Shown here: positions 34,435 through 43,466 of the stretch, piece by piece
Layout of the letters: every line of letters starts with the position of its first letter
Position numbering within the stretch: the first letter of the stretch is position 1
NCBI GenBank assembly: GCA_050875145.1
Contig: JBNMLH010000002.1
Location: forward strand, 186,001 to 250,000
DNA: 64,000 bases
Source: CAG-411 sp050875145
Lineage (GTDB): Bacteria > Bacillota > Clostridia > Lachnospirales > Lachnospiraceae
Direction of reading: 5' to 3'
Position numbers and translations under genes: made by a program
Notes under the pieces: model-generated
The model's database searches: none
What the model was told of the DNA's origin: nothing
The model's input: the letters and a program-made list of their open reading frames with translations, nothing else

Positions 34435-37400
34435 ATGGTAAATGAGAAACTAAAAAAGTCGTTGGCTGTTGCAATGGCTGCGAGTTTAGTTGCTACTAGC
34501 TTTCCGGTTGCTAGTTATACTAAGGTCTTGCAGGCGCATGCAAAAACAGCAAATAAAAATGAGACAAGTACCCTAGCAGGAGATACAGGTGTCTCAAAGG
34601 ATGATGATGGTGTGTATAAAGTGACAATGGATGACACTGGATATATCACTGCGGATGGCGCGAAGTATGATCCAGATGGAGATTATGCAGCAAATGAAAA
34701 TACACCATTTTCATGGGATAATGCAAGTGTATATTTTGTTATTACAGACCGCTTTAACAATGGAGATAAGAGCAATGACCATTCCTATGGACGTTCAGGT
34801 AATTCCTCTACAGTGCCAAGTGCATATAAAAGTACATTTGAAAGTGTCGCAGGAAGCTACGCTTCTACTGGTGAAGCGGATGCAGCAAATTATGAATCGC
34901 GTGTAGGAACATTTCATGGTGGTGATTTGAAGGGACTGACCGAATATATTGATAATGGATATTTTGATTCATTGGGAATGAATGCCATTTGGATTACAGC
35001 ACCTTATGAACAGGTACATGGAGCTGTGTTTGCGGATGGATTAAAGCATTATGCATATCATGGATATTATGCTCTCGATTATACCGAAGTAGATGCGAAT
35101 ATGGGTACCGAAGAGGATTTACATAAATTTATTGATACTGCACATGAACATGGTATCCGTGTTATCTTTGATGTAGTAATGAATCACAGTGGATATCCAG
35201 ATGCCTATACAATTGCAGAGTATTATGGAGCGAATAGTTCTTTATTAACCTCTAAGTGGCAAAATTCATATTTTGGTATTGGTGAAGACAAATATCATTG
35301 GGAATGGGATTATGCAACAAAGGATGCAGAGCATGGTGCTTTGAATTACACGAATGATTGGAATAATAGTTGGTATACTACGGCTTGGGAAAGAATGGTG
35401 GCTGGAAGATATTCAGATGGATATACTGCCGGAGAAGGAACAGGACTTGAGTTATGTAGTGCAGGCCTTCCAGACTTTAAGACGGAAGATTCTTCTGGCA
35501 AAGGATTACCAGATATTTTAAGTAAGAAATGGGCAAAAGAAGGTCAATTGTCAGAGAAAACAGCAGAGACCAATAAAATGTTAAAAGCATGTGGATATGG
35601 AGAAATTGGTTCTGCTTCAGTAAAACAGTATTTAGTTGCATGGTTAGCAAATTGGGTACGAGAATATGGAGTAGATGGTTTCCGTTGCGATACAGCAAAG
35701 CATGTATCAATAGATTGTTGGAAGGATTTGAATACAGAGTGTAAAAAGGCATTAAAAGAATGGAGAAGTAACAATTCCGATAAGGCTTGCTCTAAGTGGA
35801 CAGACGACTTCTGGATGACAGGTGAGGTTTATGATCAAGGATTATCAATGAATTTTGGTGGTACAGATTATTCACAGGCATTTGATTCTCTTATTAACTT
35901 TACTTTCCAAGGAGTTGCAGGACAAAAGGGTAGTGCATTAGAGTCTACATATTCTTCTTATGCACAATATTGTAATAGTAGTGCAAAACAAAATGCATTA
36001 AGTTATGTTTCTTCTCATGATAAGGGAATTGGAGCAAGAGGAGCAAGTGTAGGAACTGCATTGTTACTTTGCCCTGGAGGTGTTCAGACTTACTATGGTG
36101 ATGAAACATCAAGACAAGCAGGTGGAGGTAGTGGAGATCAGCCTTCACGTTCGCAAATGACGTGGAATGATACCGCAAGCCTCGCTAACTGGCAAAAAGT
36201 GGGACGTTTCAGAAGAAATCATATAGCAGTAGGTGCAGGACAGCATAATAAACTTGCTGACAGTCCATATACATTCAGTAGAACATATAAAGGAAAAGCT
36301 ACAGTAGGTGCAGAAGCAAAATCAGATTACGAAGATAAAGTTGTAGTTTCACTTCCTGGCAGCGCTGGAAGCTATGATGTATCAGTAGGAGATGTATTTG
36401 CAGATGGAACTACAGTTGTAGATGAGTATTCAGGAGAACAATACACAGTAAGTGGCGGAAAAGTAGCAGGTGTTACTTGTGATAACAATGGTGTTATTCT
36501 TTTAGCAGAACCAACAGAAGATCCAACACCAAAGGCAAAGGTTACAGCTAGTGTAGGAGATAAGAGTGCTTATACAGAAGACAAATTTACAACAACAATT
36601 AAGACTGAGAATGTGACAGATGCAACTTACCAGATTAATGACTGTACACCTGTTTCCTTTACAGATAGTGCAGATATTACAATTGGAGAAGATACGGCAT
36701 ATGAAGAGACAACAACAGTTAAAGTAACAGGAAAATCAAGCATTGATTCGTCAGAAGTAAGCAAAACATTTACTTATAAACGTAGTAAAGAGCCAACAGT
36801 TGGACAGGCAAGTGAAGGTTTCTATCTTCGTATGAGTAAAGCAGCATATGAGAAGGCAAGTGGACAGACTGGAGTACCTTTGGTATGGATTTATGATGAT
36901 AAAGCCTCTTATTCTGGTGCAAGTTGGGATTCTAGAGATAAGATGACTTTAGACGAAACGGGAGAATACTATGTTTGGCAGAAGGATACATTGACTTCTG
37001 AGGTATATGTTATTGTAACAGCACCGGATGCAGATACATGGCGTTCTGTTCCGGATAAAAAGAATGGTGGAGCTGTAAAGGGAACCTTAGAATTAGATCC
37101 TTCTAAGGAATATACAGATGCAGATCAGATTAAGACAATTACACTTGCAACGGGTGAAAAGGCAACTGTAACGGTTAAATATGTAGATAGCCAAGACAAG
37201 GAATTAAAGACTATTACGCGTGTAGGAGCAGTGGATGCTAATTATACGGTATATGCACCAAAGACATTATCTACAGTTTCAGGATATGAGTTGGCAGAAG
37301 GACAGGATACTTCTAAGACAGGAAAGTTTACAGCAGAAGAGCAGACCGTTACGTTTACTTATACTAAGGTGGGTGAAGTTATAACACCAACCCCTGAAGT

Positions 37401-38133
37401 AAAAACACCGGACCCAACGGTAACACCAACAGATGATGTTACACCAACACCAACAGAGGTTGTTACAACCGTAGAGCCAACACAAGAACCAACAGAGGCA
37501 CCAACAGAAGGACCAACACAAGAACCAACACAAGAACCAACGCAAGCACCAACACAGGAGCCAACCGCAGTGCCAACAGAAACACCAAAGACATTGGAGG
37601 CTAAGGTTTCTACAAATCCAGCTACAAAACAGATTGCAGGATATGCAGTAAAGATTACTGGATATGCAGCAAATGGTTCTGGAGATTATAAGTATCGCTT
37701 TATAGTAGAAGATGCATATGGAAACTTTGTTTATACAAAGGCATATACTTCAACTGCATCAGGTACATGGAAACCAAGAAGTGCAGGTGAGTATGTGATT
37801 ACGGTATATGTAAAAGATGAAAAGAGTGGAAAGATTACAACCGCTTCTAAAGATTACAAAGTAACTTCAGCACTTTCTGTTAAGAAATTTGATGTAAAGC
37901 GTTTGAAGAAATTACAGTATCAGTTAGAGTCTTTAGCATCTGGTGGAGCAGGAACTTATAAATATCAATTCTCTTATACTTACAAAGGAAAAACAAAGAT
38001 TATTAAGAAATATTCAAGTAAGAGAATTTGCAAGAATGCGTTTACAAAAGCAGGTGTTTATAAAATAACAGTTTCAGTTAAAGATAAAAAGGGAAAAGTA
38101 GTGAAAAAGACAAAAACTGTTAAAGTGAAATAG
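34435..38133 (+). CDS. Large secreted MalS-like alpha-amylase (GH13) with starch-binding and repeat domains
   Basis: 1232 residues. Signal peptide (SLAVAMAASLVATSFPVASY); GH13 domain about 80-640 with the catalytic triad Asp419 (GFRCDTAKH), Glu464 (MTGEVYDQG) and Asp529 (SSHDKG). WITAPYEQVHG, HYAYHGYYALDYTEVDANMGTEEDL and LLLCPGGVQTYYGDE closely resemble Escherichia coli periplasmic amylase MalS. Then an Ig-like module (about 700-780), a CBM26-like starch-binding domain (about 795-890: GVPLVWIYDDKASYSGASW), a MucBP-like repeat (VTVKYVDSQDKELKTI), a Pro-Thr linker (about 985-1050) and two Tyr-rich repeats (about 1055-1232). No sortase motif. Cleaves alpha-1,4 glucans outside the cell; the repeats may anchor it to the surface. 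RBS AAGGAGG. Confidence 0.9.
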   Translation: MVNEKLKKSLAVAMAASLVATSFPVASYTKVLQAHAKTANKNETSTLAGDTGVSKDDDGVYKVTMDDTGYITADGAKYDPDGDYAANENTPFSWDNASVYFVITDRFNNGDKSNDHSYGRSGNSSTVPSAYKSTFESVAGSYASTGEADAANYESRVGTFHGGDLKGLTEYIDNGYFDSLGMNAIWITAPYEQVHGAVFADGLKHYAYHGYYALDYTEVDANMGTEEDLHKFIDTAHEHGIRVIFDVVMNHSGYPDAYTIAEYYGANSSLLTSKWQNSYFGIGEDKYHWEWDYATKDAEHGALNYTNDWNNSWYTTAWERMVAGRYSDGYTAGEGTGLELCSAGLPDFKTEDSSGKGLPDILSKKWAKEGQLSEKTAETNKMLKACGYGEIGSASVKQYLVAWLANWVREYGVDGFRCDTAKHVSIDCWKDLNTECKKALKEWRSNNSDKACSKWTDDFWMTGEVYDQGLSMNFGGTDYSQAFDSLINFTFQGVAGQKGSALESTYSSYAQYCNSSAKQNALSYVSSHDKGIGARGASVGTALLLCPGGVQTYYGDETSRQAGGGSGDQPSRSQMTWNDTASLANWQKVGRFRRNHIAVGAGQHNKLADSPYTFSRTYKGKATVGAEAKSDYEDKVVVSLPGSAGSYDVSVGDVFADGTTVVDEYSGEQYTVSGGKVAGVTCDNNGVILLAEPTEDPTPKAKVTASVGDKSAYTEDKFTTTIKTENVTDATYQINDCTPVSFTDSADITIGEDTAYEETTTVKVTGKSSIDSSEVSKTFTYKRSKEPTVGQASEGFYLRMSKAAYEKASGQTGVPLVWIYDDKASYSGASWDSRDKMTLDETGEYYVWQKDTLTSEVYVIVTAPDADTWRSVPDKKNGGAVKGTLELDPSKEYTDADQIKTITLATGEKATVTVKYVDSQDKELKTITRVGAVDANYTVYAPKTLSTVSGYELAEGQDTSKTGKFTAEEQTVTFTYTKVGEVITPTPEVKTPDPTVTPTDDVTPTPTEVVTTVEPTQEPTEAPTEGPTQEPTQEPTQAPTQEPTAVPTETPKTLEAKVSTNPATKQIAGYAVKITGYAANGSGDYKYRFIVEDAYGNFVYTKAYTSTASGTWKPRSAGEYVITVYVKDEKSGKITTASKDYKVTSALSVKKFDVKRLKKLQYQLESLASGGAGTYKYQFSYTYKGKTKIIKKYSSKRICKNAFTKAGVYKITVSVKDKKGKVVKKTKTVKVK
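37477..37584 (+). repeat. 12-bp tandem repeats encoding the P-T linker
   Basis: Nine imperfect copies of a 12-bp unit of type CCAACACAAGAA encode (PTQE/PTEA)n between the MucBP-like and Tyr-repeat domains of the amylase. Copies differ at one to four positions. Confidence 0.85.
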
Positions 38134-38503
38134 TGAAAAAATAGCTTCATTCATTTGAATGGAGCTATTTTGATTCATAAAAGAAGAGTTAGATAGATAT
38201 GATAGAATAGAGGATAAGTTATGAAAATTGTGTATATTTTTAGGTTTTGGAATAGAAGCTAGAAATTAAAATAGTTCTATTGAAAAACTGAAAAGGAATT
38301 AGAATTGCTTGTTAAAAATAGTCCTTTTGATTAAAATTATAGAAAAAATTAGTTAAAATTAACAAAAAAGCATGCATAAAAAGAAAAAATATGGTATTAT
38401 AGTATAAAGGGATGAATGTATGATTGGATTCTAAATAAGTTAGGCTAGATAAATAGAGGTCTATTAATATTTTAGGGTAGATTTATAAAGAGGAGGGATT
38501 ACT
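38134..38503 (+). other. Amylase to kinase-like gene gap
   Basis: 370 nt of A/T-rich DNA. After the terminator I see no reading frame or RNA structure. TGGTATTAT (ending at 38400) looks like an extended -10 for the next gene, but no good -35 accompanies it. Confidence 0.35.
38138..38171 (+). terminator. Terminator after the amylase gene
   Basis: A 15-bp stem with one G-U pair (38138-38152 with 38157-38171), ATTT loop and a TTTT end, 4 nt after the stop codon. Confidence 0.85.
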
Positions 38504-39109
38504 ATGAATAAAGTAGTAACAATCAGCAGACAGTATGGTAGTGGAGGACGAGAAATAGGAAAGAAGTTGGCAGAACATTATGGGATTCCTTTTTATGACA
38601 ATGAGATTATTTCTAATGCAGCAAAAGAAAGTGGTTTTGCAGAAGTTGCGTTTGAACGTGCAGAAGAAAAAGCTACAAATAGCCTTTTATACACGCTTGC
38701 GATGGGAATGAGTGCATATGGAAACATGGATATGGGGTTTAGTACCATGTCGGTGGATGATCAATTATATTTAGCAGAAACGAAGGTGACAAGACGTTTT
38801 GCACAGCAAGGTCCATGTGTTATTGTAGGAAGGTGCGCGGACTATGTATTGCGAGATCAAACAAATGTTGTAAATGTATTTGTTACAGCGGATGTTACGG
38901 CAAGAGTAGAACGGGCAATTGAAGAGTATGGGTTGCCTAAGCCAAAGGCAGAAGAAAACATTATTAAGTTTGATAAGAGGCGTAATAACTATTACAATTT
39001 TCATACAGGACAAAAGTGGGGAGATATAAACAATTATCATTTGGTAATTCGCAGTGATTTTGGAGGAATTGACCATGCAGTGGATACTTTGATTACATAT
39101 CTTGAATAG
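38504..39109 (+). CDS. Cytidylate kinase-like protein
   Basis: 201 residues. SRQYGSGGREIGKKLAEHYG is a P-loop variant of the cytidylate-kinase-like family, and PFYDNEIISNAAKESGF, GPCVIVGRCADYVL and FDKRRNNYYNFHTGQKWGDI are conserved in that family, which is widespread in Clostridia and distinct from the house-keeping cmk. The N-terminal Gly-rich loop should bind ATP; the acceptor is not established. RBS AGGAGG. Monocistronic. Confidence 0.85.
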   Translation: MNKVVTISRQYGSGGREIGKKLAEHYGIPFYDNEIISNAAKESGFAEVAFERAEEKATNSLLYTLAMGMSAYGNMDMGFSTMSVDDQLYLAETKVTRRFAQQGPCVIVGRCADYVLRDQTNVVNVFVTADVTARVERAIEEYGLPKPKAEENIIKFDKRRNNYYNFHTGQKWGDINNYHLVIRSDFGGIDHAVDTLITYLE

Positions 39110-39444
39110 TGATTTTTGTATATGTCTAATATACATTGGTTGAAAAAAAACAAAATATGTTATATAGTAGTAGATAGTGTGTTTGCACTATCTACTATTT
39201 TTGTGCAGGCAGCGATTCAGAGTTTTCTATTATATGGAAAATTGGAAATTGCTTTGGCTAATTTGAAAAATTAGCAAATATATGTTTCGTAGTTAATATA
39301 TGGTTGCCTTTGGTATGAAAGTATTTTAACGTTTTATATGAATGGAATAATATGGAATAATATTGTGGTTTGATTATTATGCTTTTATGAAAATGGTACG
39401 ATAGTTAGGTGAAAAACAGTTTTGATAACAGAACGGAGGAAATT
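39110..39444 (+). other. Gap upstream of gltX
   Basis: 335 nt. Contains the terminator of the previous gene. I looked for a T-box leader (specifier loop, TGGNACCGCG antiterminator) and saw none; no gene is present. TGGTACGAT (39394-39402) could be an extended -10 for gltX. Confidence 0.4.
39168..39202 (+). terminator. Terminator after the kinase-like gene
   Basis: A perfect 12-bp stem (39168-39179 with 39186-39197), 6-nt loop and five T, 59 nt after the stop. Confidence 0.9.
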
Positions 39445-40905
39445 ATGAAAACAGTAAGAACAAGATTTGCACCAAGTCCTACAGGAAAAATGCATGTAGG
39501 AAATTTGAGAACTGCGTTATATGCATATTTAGTTGCAAAACATGAAGGTGGAGATTTTATTTTAAGAATCGAAGATACAGATCAAGAGAGATTTGTAGAG
39601 GGTGCAATTGAGATTATCAATCGTACTTTGCAGGAAACAGGGCTGATTCATGATGAAGGACCAGATAAAGATGGAGGAGTAGGCCCTTATGTGCAGAGTG
39701 AGAGACAAAAACAGGGAATCTATTTACAGTATGCAAAGCAGCTTGTAGAAAAAGGTGAGGCATATTATTGCTTTTGTACAAAAGAAAGATTAGCCGGATT
39801 GTCAAGTAAAGTTGGTGATAATGCAGAAGGAAAAGAAATTGTACAATACGATAAGCATTGTTTGCATTTAACGAAGGAAGAAGTAGAAGAAAACCTTGCA
39901 AAAGGATTGCCATATGTAATTCGCCAGAATAACCCGACAGAAGGAACTACTACATTTCATGATATTATTTATGGAGATATTACGGTAGATAATTCGGAAT
40001 TGGATGATATGATTTTGATTAAATCAGATGGATACCCAACTTACAATTTTGCAAATGTGGTGGATGATCATTTGATGGGAATTACACATGTTGTTCGTGG
40101 TAATGAATATTTATCATCTTCTCCAAAATATAATCGCTTATATGAAGCATTTGGATGGGAGGTACCAGAATATATTCATTGTCCTCTTATTACAGATGAG
40201 ACGCACAAAAAATTAAGTAAAAGATGTGGACATTCTTCATTTGAAGATTTATTGGAGCAGGGATTTTTACGTGAAGCAATTGTAAACTTTGTTGCATTAT
40301 TAGGTTGGAGTCCAGAAGAGGATCGAGAGATTTTTTCATTGGAGGAATTGGTGCAGGCATTTGATTATCATCGTATTAATAAAGCACCTGCCGTATTTGA
40401 TATGGTGAAATTAAAGTGGATGAATGGCGAATACATGAAAGCCATGGACTTTGATACATTTTATGATATGGCATTGCCTTATATAAAAGATGTAATCAAA
40501 AAGGATATGGATTTTAAACGGATTGCAGAAATGGTAAAAACACGTATAGAAGTATTTCCGGACATTGCAGGTCATATTGATTTCTTACAGGAAATGCCAG
40601 AATATAGTGTAGATATGTATACACATAAGAAGATGAAAACAAATCCAGAAAATTCGTTGGAGTTACTAAAAGAAGTATTACCAGTATTGGAACAACAGGA
40701 GGATTACTCCAATGATGCATTATTTGAACGTTTGAGTGCATTTGGAAAAGAAAAAGGATATAAGACTGGTTTTGTTATGTGGCCAATTAGAACGGCAGTT
40801 TCTGGTAAGCAAATGACACCAGGAGGTGCTACAGAGTTAATGGAACTATTAGGCAAAGAGGAAACGTTAGTGCGAATTAGAGCTGCAATTGAGAAATTGT
40901 CTTAA
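39445..40905 (+). CDS. gltX: Glutamyl-tRNA synthetase
   Basis: Class I synthetase, 486 residues. RFAPSPTGKMHVGNLRTAL holds the HIGH-type motif (HVGN), RIEDTDQERF binds glutamate/ATP, and KKLSKRCG is the KMSKS-type loop. The C-terminal anticodon-binding helical region is complete. ATG 39445 follows CGGAGGA by 4 nt; the in-frame start at 39409 would add a non-homologous leader. Whether it also charges tRNA-Gln cannot be told from sequence alone. Confidence 0.96.
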   Translation: MKTVRTRFAPSPTGKMHVGNLRTALYAYLVAKHEGGDFILRIEDTDQERFVEGAIEIINRTLQETGLIHDEGPDKDGGVGPYVQSERQKQGIYLQYAKQLVEKGEAYYCFCTKERLAGLSSKVGDNAEGKEIVQYDKHCLHLTKEEVEENLAKGLPYVIRQNNPTEGTTTFHDIIYGDITVDNSELDDMILIKSDGYPTYNFANVVDDHLMGITHVVRGNEYLSSSPKYNRLYEAFGWEVPEYIHCPLITDETHKKLSKRCGHSSFEDLLEQGFLREAIVNFVALLGWSPEEDREIFSLEELVQAFDYHRINKAPAVFDMVKLKWMNGEYMKAMDFDTFYDMALPYIKDVIKKDMDFKRIAEMVKTRIEVFPDIAGHIDFLQEMPEYSVDMYTHKKMKTNPENSLELLKEVLPVLEQQEDYSNDALFERLSAFGKEKGYKTGFVMWPIRTAVSGKQMTPGGATELMELLGKEETLVRIRAAIEKLS

Positions 40906-40914
40906 AATAAAAAG

Positions 40915-40947
40915 AAGGGTTTTGTTTGGTTGCAAAGCCCTTTTTTT
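40915..40947 (+). terminator. Terminator after gltX
   Basis: A 10-bp stem with one G-U pair (40915-40924 with 40933-40942), 8-nt loop, and seven T (40941-40947). Confidence 0.9.
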
Positions 40948-41006
40948 CATGCTATAGTTAGATATTGTAGTGCAATAGGAATAATACAGTTTGGGAATGG
41001 AAAGAA

Positions 41007-42875
41007 ATGATGTCGGAAATGAGAAGTATGCCAAAATTTAATAAAGCACAAAAACAGGCGGTAGAACATAACAAAGGACCAATGATGGTATTAGCTGGAC
41101 CTGGGGCGGGAAAAACGTTGGTAATTACATATAGGACCAAAACTTTAATTGAAAAATATGGAGTGGAGCCTGGAAAAATTTTAGTTATTACTTTTACAAA
41201 GGCGGCTGCGGAGGAAATGAAAGTACGTTTTCAAAACATTATGGATGGTAAGTATGTACCTGTTCGTTTTGGAACCTTTCATGCTGTATTTTTTTCTATT
41301 TTGAAATATGCGTATCACTATACAGCATCCAATATTATTCGAGAGAGCGAGAAAAAAAGGATATTATTGGAAATTATAGAAAATATGGAACTGGATATAG
41401 AGGACTTGAATGAATTTATTCAGGATATGGAAAACGAAATTAGTCTGGTAAAAGGAGAAATGCTTTCATTGGAACATTATTTTCCAATGAATTGTGCAAA
41501 GGATGTGTTCCAAAAAGTATATACAAGATATAATCAGGTGCTACAAAGACGAAAATTGATTGATTTTGATGATATGCTTGTATATTGTTATGAATTATTA
41601 ACCCAGCGTCCAGATATATTGAAAATGTGGCAGCAGCAGTTTCAATATATCTTAATAGATGAATTTCAGGATATTAATAAAGTACAGTACGATATTATTC
41701 GATTGTTGGCTCGTCCTAATAATAACCTGTTTATTGTCGGTGATGATGACCAGTCTATTTATCGTTTCAGAGGGGCAAAACCAGAGATTATGCTTCAGTT
41801 TGAGGATGTGTATCCATCGGCAAAGAAAGTCCTTTTAGATGTCAATTATCGTTCGACTGCCTGTATTGTAGAGACGGCCTCGATGGTTATTGCACATAAT
41901 AAAACAAGATTTCCGAAAGATATACGAACAAACAATGAACGGGGACAGGAAGTAGCAATTCGAGAATTTGAGGATTTGAAACAACAGAACGAGAAAATTA
42001 TTGAGAAAGTACGGGAATATCAAAAGAAGGGTGTGCCTTTATCACAAATTGCAATATTATTTCGAACCAATACGCAACCAAGGGCTTTGATTGGAAAATT
42101 TATGGAATATAATATTCCTTTTTGTGTCAGAGAACAGATTCCTAATATTTATGAACATTGGATAGCAAAAGATATTATCGCCTATGTAAAATTGGCACAA
42201 GGAAAGCGAGATAGAAGTCTGTTTTTAAAAGTGGCAAATCGCCCCAAACGTTATTTAAGTCGTCAAATTTTTGATACACAGGAAATTTCCTTTGAACGGT
42301 TACATTTATTTTTTGCAGATAAGAAGTGGATGCAGGAACGGTTAGATCAGTTTGAGGATGACTTGTCAGCATTGAACCATATGACACCTTATGCAGCAAT
42401 CAATTATATACGAAAAGCAATTGGGTATGATGAATTTTTAGAAGAGTATGCACAGTTTCGTCATATAAAAGTGGAAGAACTTTATGAAATACTGGATGAA
42501 TTATCAGACCTTGCCAAACCTTTTCAAAACTATGAAGAATGGTTTGAAAATATGGAACAGTATGCATTAGAGTTGGAAAAGCAGGTAAAGAAAAAGAAAG
42601 ATGTACAGGAGGATGCAGTAGCATTTGTAACGATGCATGGCTCTAAGGGATTGGAATATGATATTGTGTTTATTGTAGATGTAAACGAAGGAATTATTCC
42701 GCATCAAAAAGCTGTATTGGAAGAGGATATTGAAGAGGAAAGACGTATGTTTTATGTTGCAATGACCAGAGCAAAGAGAGAACTGTATATTTATTTTGCA
42801 AAGGAACGTTTTGGTAAGGAGTTTACTATATCGCGATTTTTAGTAGAATTGTTAGAAAATGCGGATATAAACTGA
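41007..42875 (+). CDS. UvrD/PcrA-family ATP-dependent DNA helicase
   Basis: Superfamily 1 3'-5' helicase, 622 residues, about 100 shorter than typical PcrA. Motifs in order: FNKAQKQAVEH (Q motif), LAGPGAGKT (Walker A), ITFTKAAAEEM (Ia), YILIDEFQDINKVQ (II), VGDDDQSIYRFRGA (III), LDVNYRST (IV), VTMHGSKGLEYDIVFIVD (V) and VAMTRAKREL (VI). The C-terminal 100-residue tail that contacts polymerase in PcrA is missing. Likely repair or displacement helicase; the exact role is not assignable. Two adjacent ATGs (41007, 41010) are possible starts; the ribosome site is weak. Confidence 0.9.
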   Translation: MMSEMRSMPKFNKAQKQAVEHNKGPMMVLAGPGAGKTLVITYRTKTLIEKYGVEPGKILVITFTKAAAEEMKVRFQNIMDGKYVPVRFGTFHAVFFSILKYAYHYTASNIIRESEKKRILLEIIENMELDIEDLNEFIQDMENEISLVKGEMLSLEHYFPMNCAKDVFQKVYTRYNQVLQRRKLIDFDDMLVYCYELLTQRPDILKMWQQQFQYILIDEFQDINKVQYDIIRLLARPNNNLFIVGDDDQSIYRFRGAKPEIMLQFEDVYPSAKKVLLDVNYRSTACIVETASMVIAHNKTRFPKDIRTNNERGQEVAIREFEDLKQQNEKIIEKVREYQKKGVPLSQIAILFRTNTQPRALIGKFMEYNIPFCVREQIPNIYEHWIAKDIIAYVKLAQGKRDRSLFLKVANRPKRYLSRQIFDTQEISFERLHLFFADKKWMQERLDQFEDDLSALNHMTPYAAINYIRKAIGYDEFLEEYAQFRHIKVEELYEILDELSDLAKPFQNYEEWFENMEQYALELEKQVKKKKDVQEDAVAFVTMHGSKGLEYDIVFIVDVNEGIIPHQKAVLEEDIEEERRMFYVAMTRAKRELYIYFAKERFGKEFTISRFLVELLENADIN

Positions 42876-42894
42876 AAAAGAAGTAAATTAAGAA

Positions 42895-42940
42895 GTCCCC
42901 TCGATGCTGGATATAGTATCTGGCATAGGAGGGGACCTTT
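42895..42940. terminator. Terminator after the helicase gene
   Basis: An 8-bp GC-rich stem (42895-42902 with 42929-42936) encloses further pairing (ATGC/GCAT, GATA/TATC), giving a long structured hairpin followed by CTTTG. The convergent DUF1292 gene ends just beyond it. Confidence 0.75.
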
Positions 42941-42961
42941 GTTATGCAAGTAGTGAGAATC

Positions 42962-43297
42962 TTATTCTTCTTCTGCTTCTTCCTCTAGTAAACTCTCAAA
43001 AGCTGCTTGAACGATTTGAATCTCGTTTTCATCTTCAATAGCTTCTAAGCTGATGTCATCATCTTCAAGTTCTTTATAACGATATAATAGGATTTCGCTT
43101 TCAACTTCTTCGTTTTCTTCCACAGCATCTTCGATTCCCTCTGGAATAGAAAGTAGTGCAATGTATTCTTGTTCTCCAAGTTCTTCAATTGTAAATATAT
43201 CCATAACGATACATTCTTCTTCAGTACCATCATCATATGTTAAAGTGACAGTCATTGCTTCATCATCATCATTCATAATATTCATTTCTTCACTCAT
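42962..43297 (-). CDS. DUF1292 acidic protein
   Basis: 111 residues, strongly acidic (about one third Asp/Glu). VTLTYDDGTEEECIVMDIFTIEELGEQEYIALL is the DUF1292 (YrzB) signature; the C-terminal half is a Glu-rich tail. The family is widespread in Firmicutes, normally beside ruvX, but here stands alone. Function unknown. Start ATG 43297 with GAGGAC about 9 nt upstream on the minus strand. Confidence 0.85.
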   Translation of the reverse strand: MSEEMNIMNDDDEAMTVTLTYDDGTEEECIVMDIFTIEELGEQEYIALLSIPEGIEDAVEENEEVESEILLYRYKELEDDDISLEAIEDENEIQIVQAAFESLLEEEAEEE

Positions 43298-43466
43298 GTT
43301 ATATGTCCTCGACTTTCTTAAAAAATGTGTATAGTTGTAAGAATAAAATAAAAAACTCTATCCTCATACTATTAAAAATGTAACAGAAATCACAAAAAAA
43401 AGCAAGCAAAATTACTAAAAAATAGAATAAAAATTTGATTTGTTTGTCGAAAAGTAATAATTATGC

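Noticed and set aside
37477..37584. CRISPR-like array
   Set aside because: Repeats are 12-bp, contiguous, in frame and encode a P-T linker; no spacers and no cas genes.
39110..39444. T-box riboswitch before gltX or cysS
   Set aside because: No specifier-loop, AGGGTGG-like or TGGNACCGCG element could be found in either leader.
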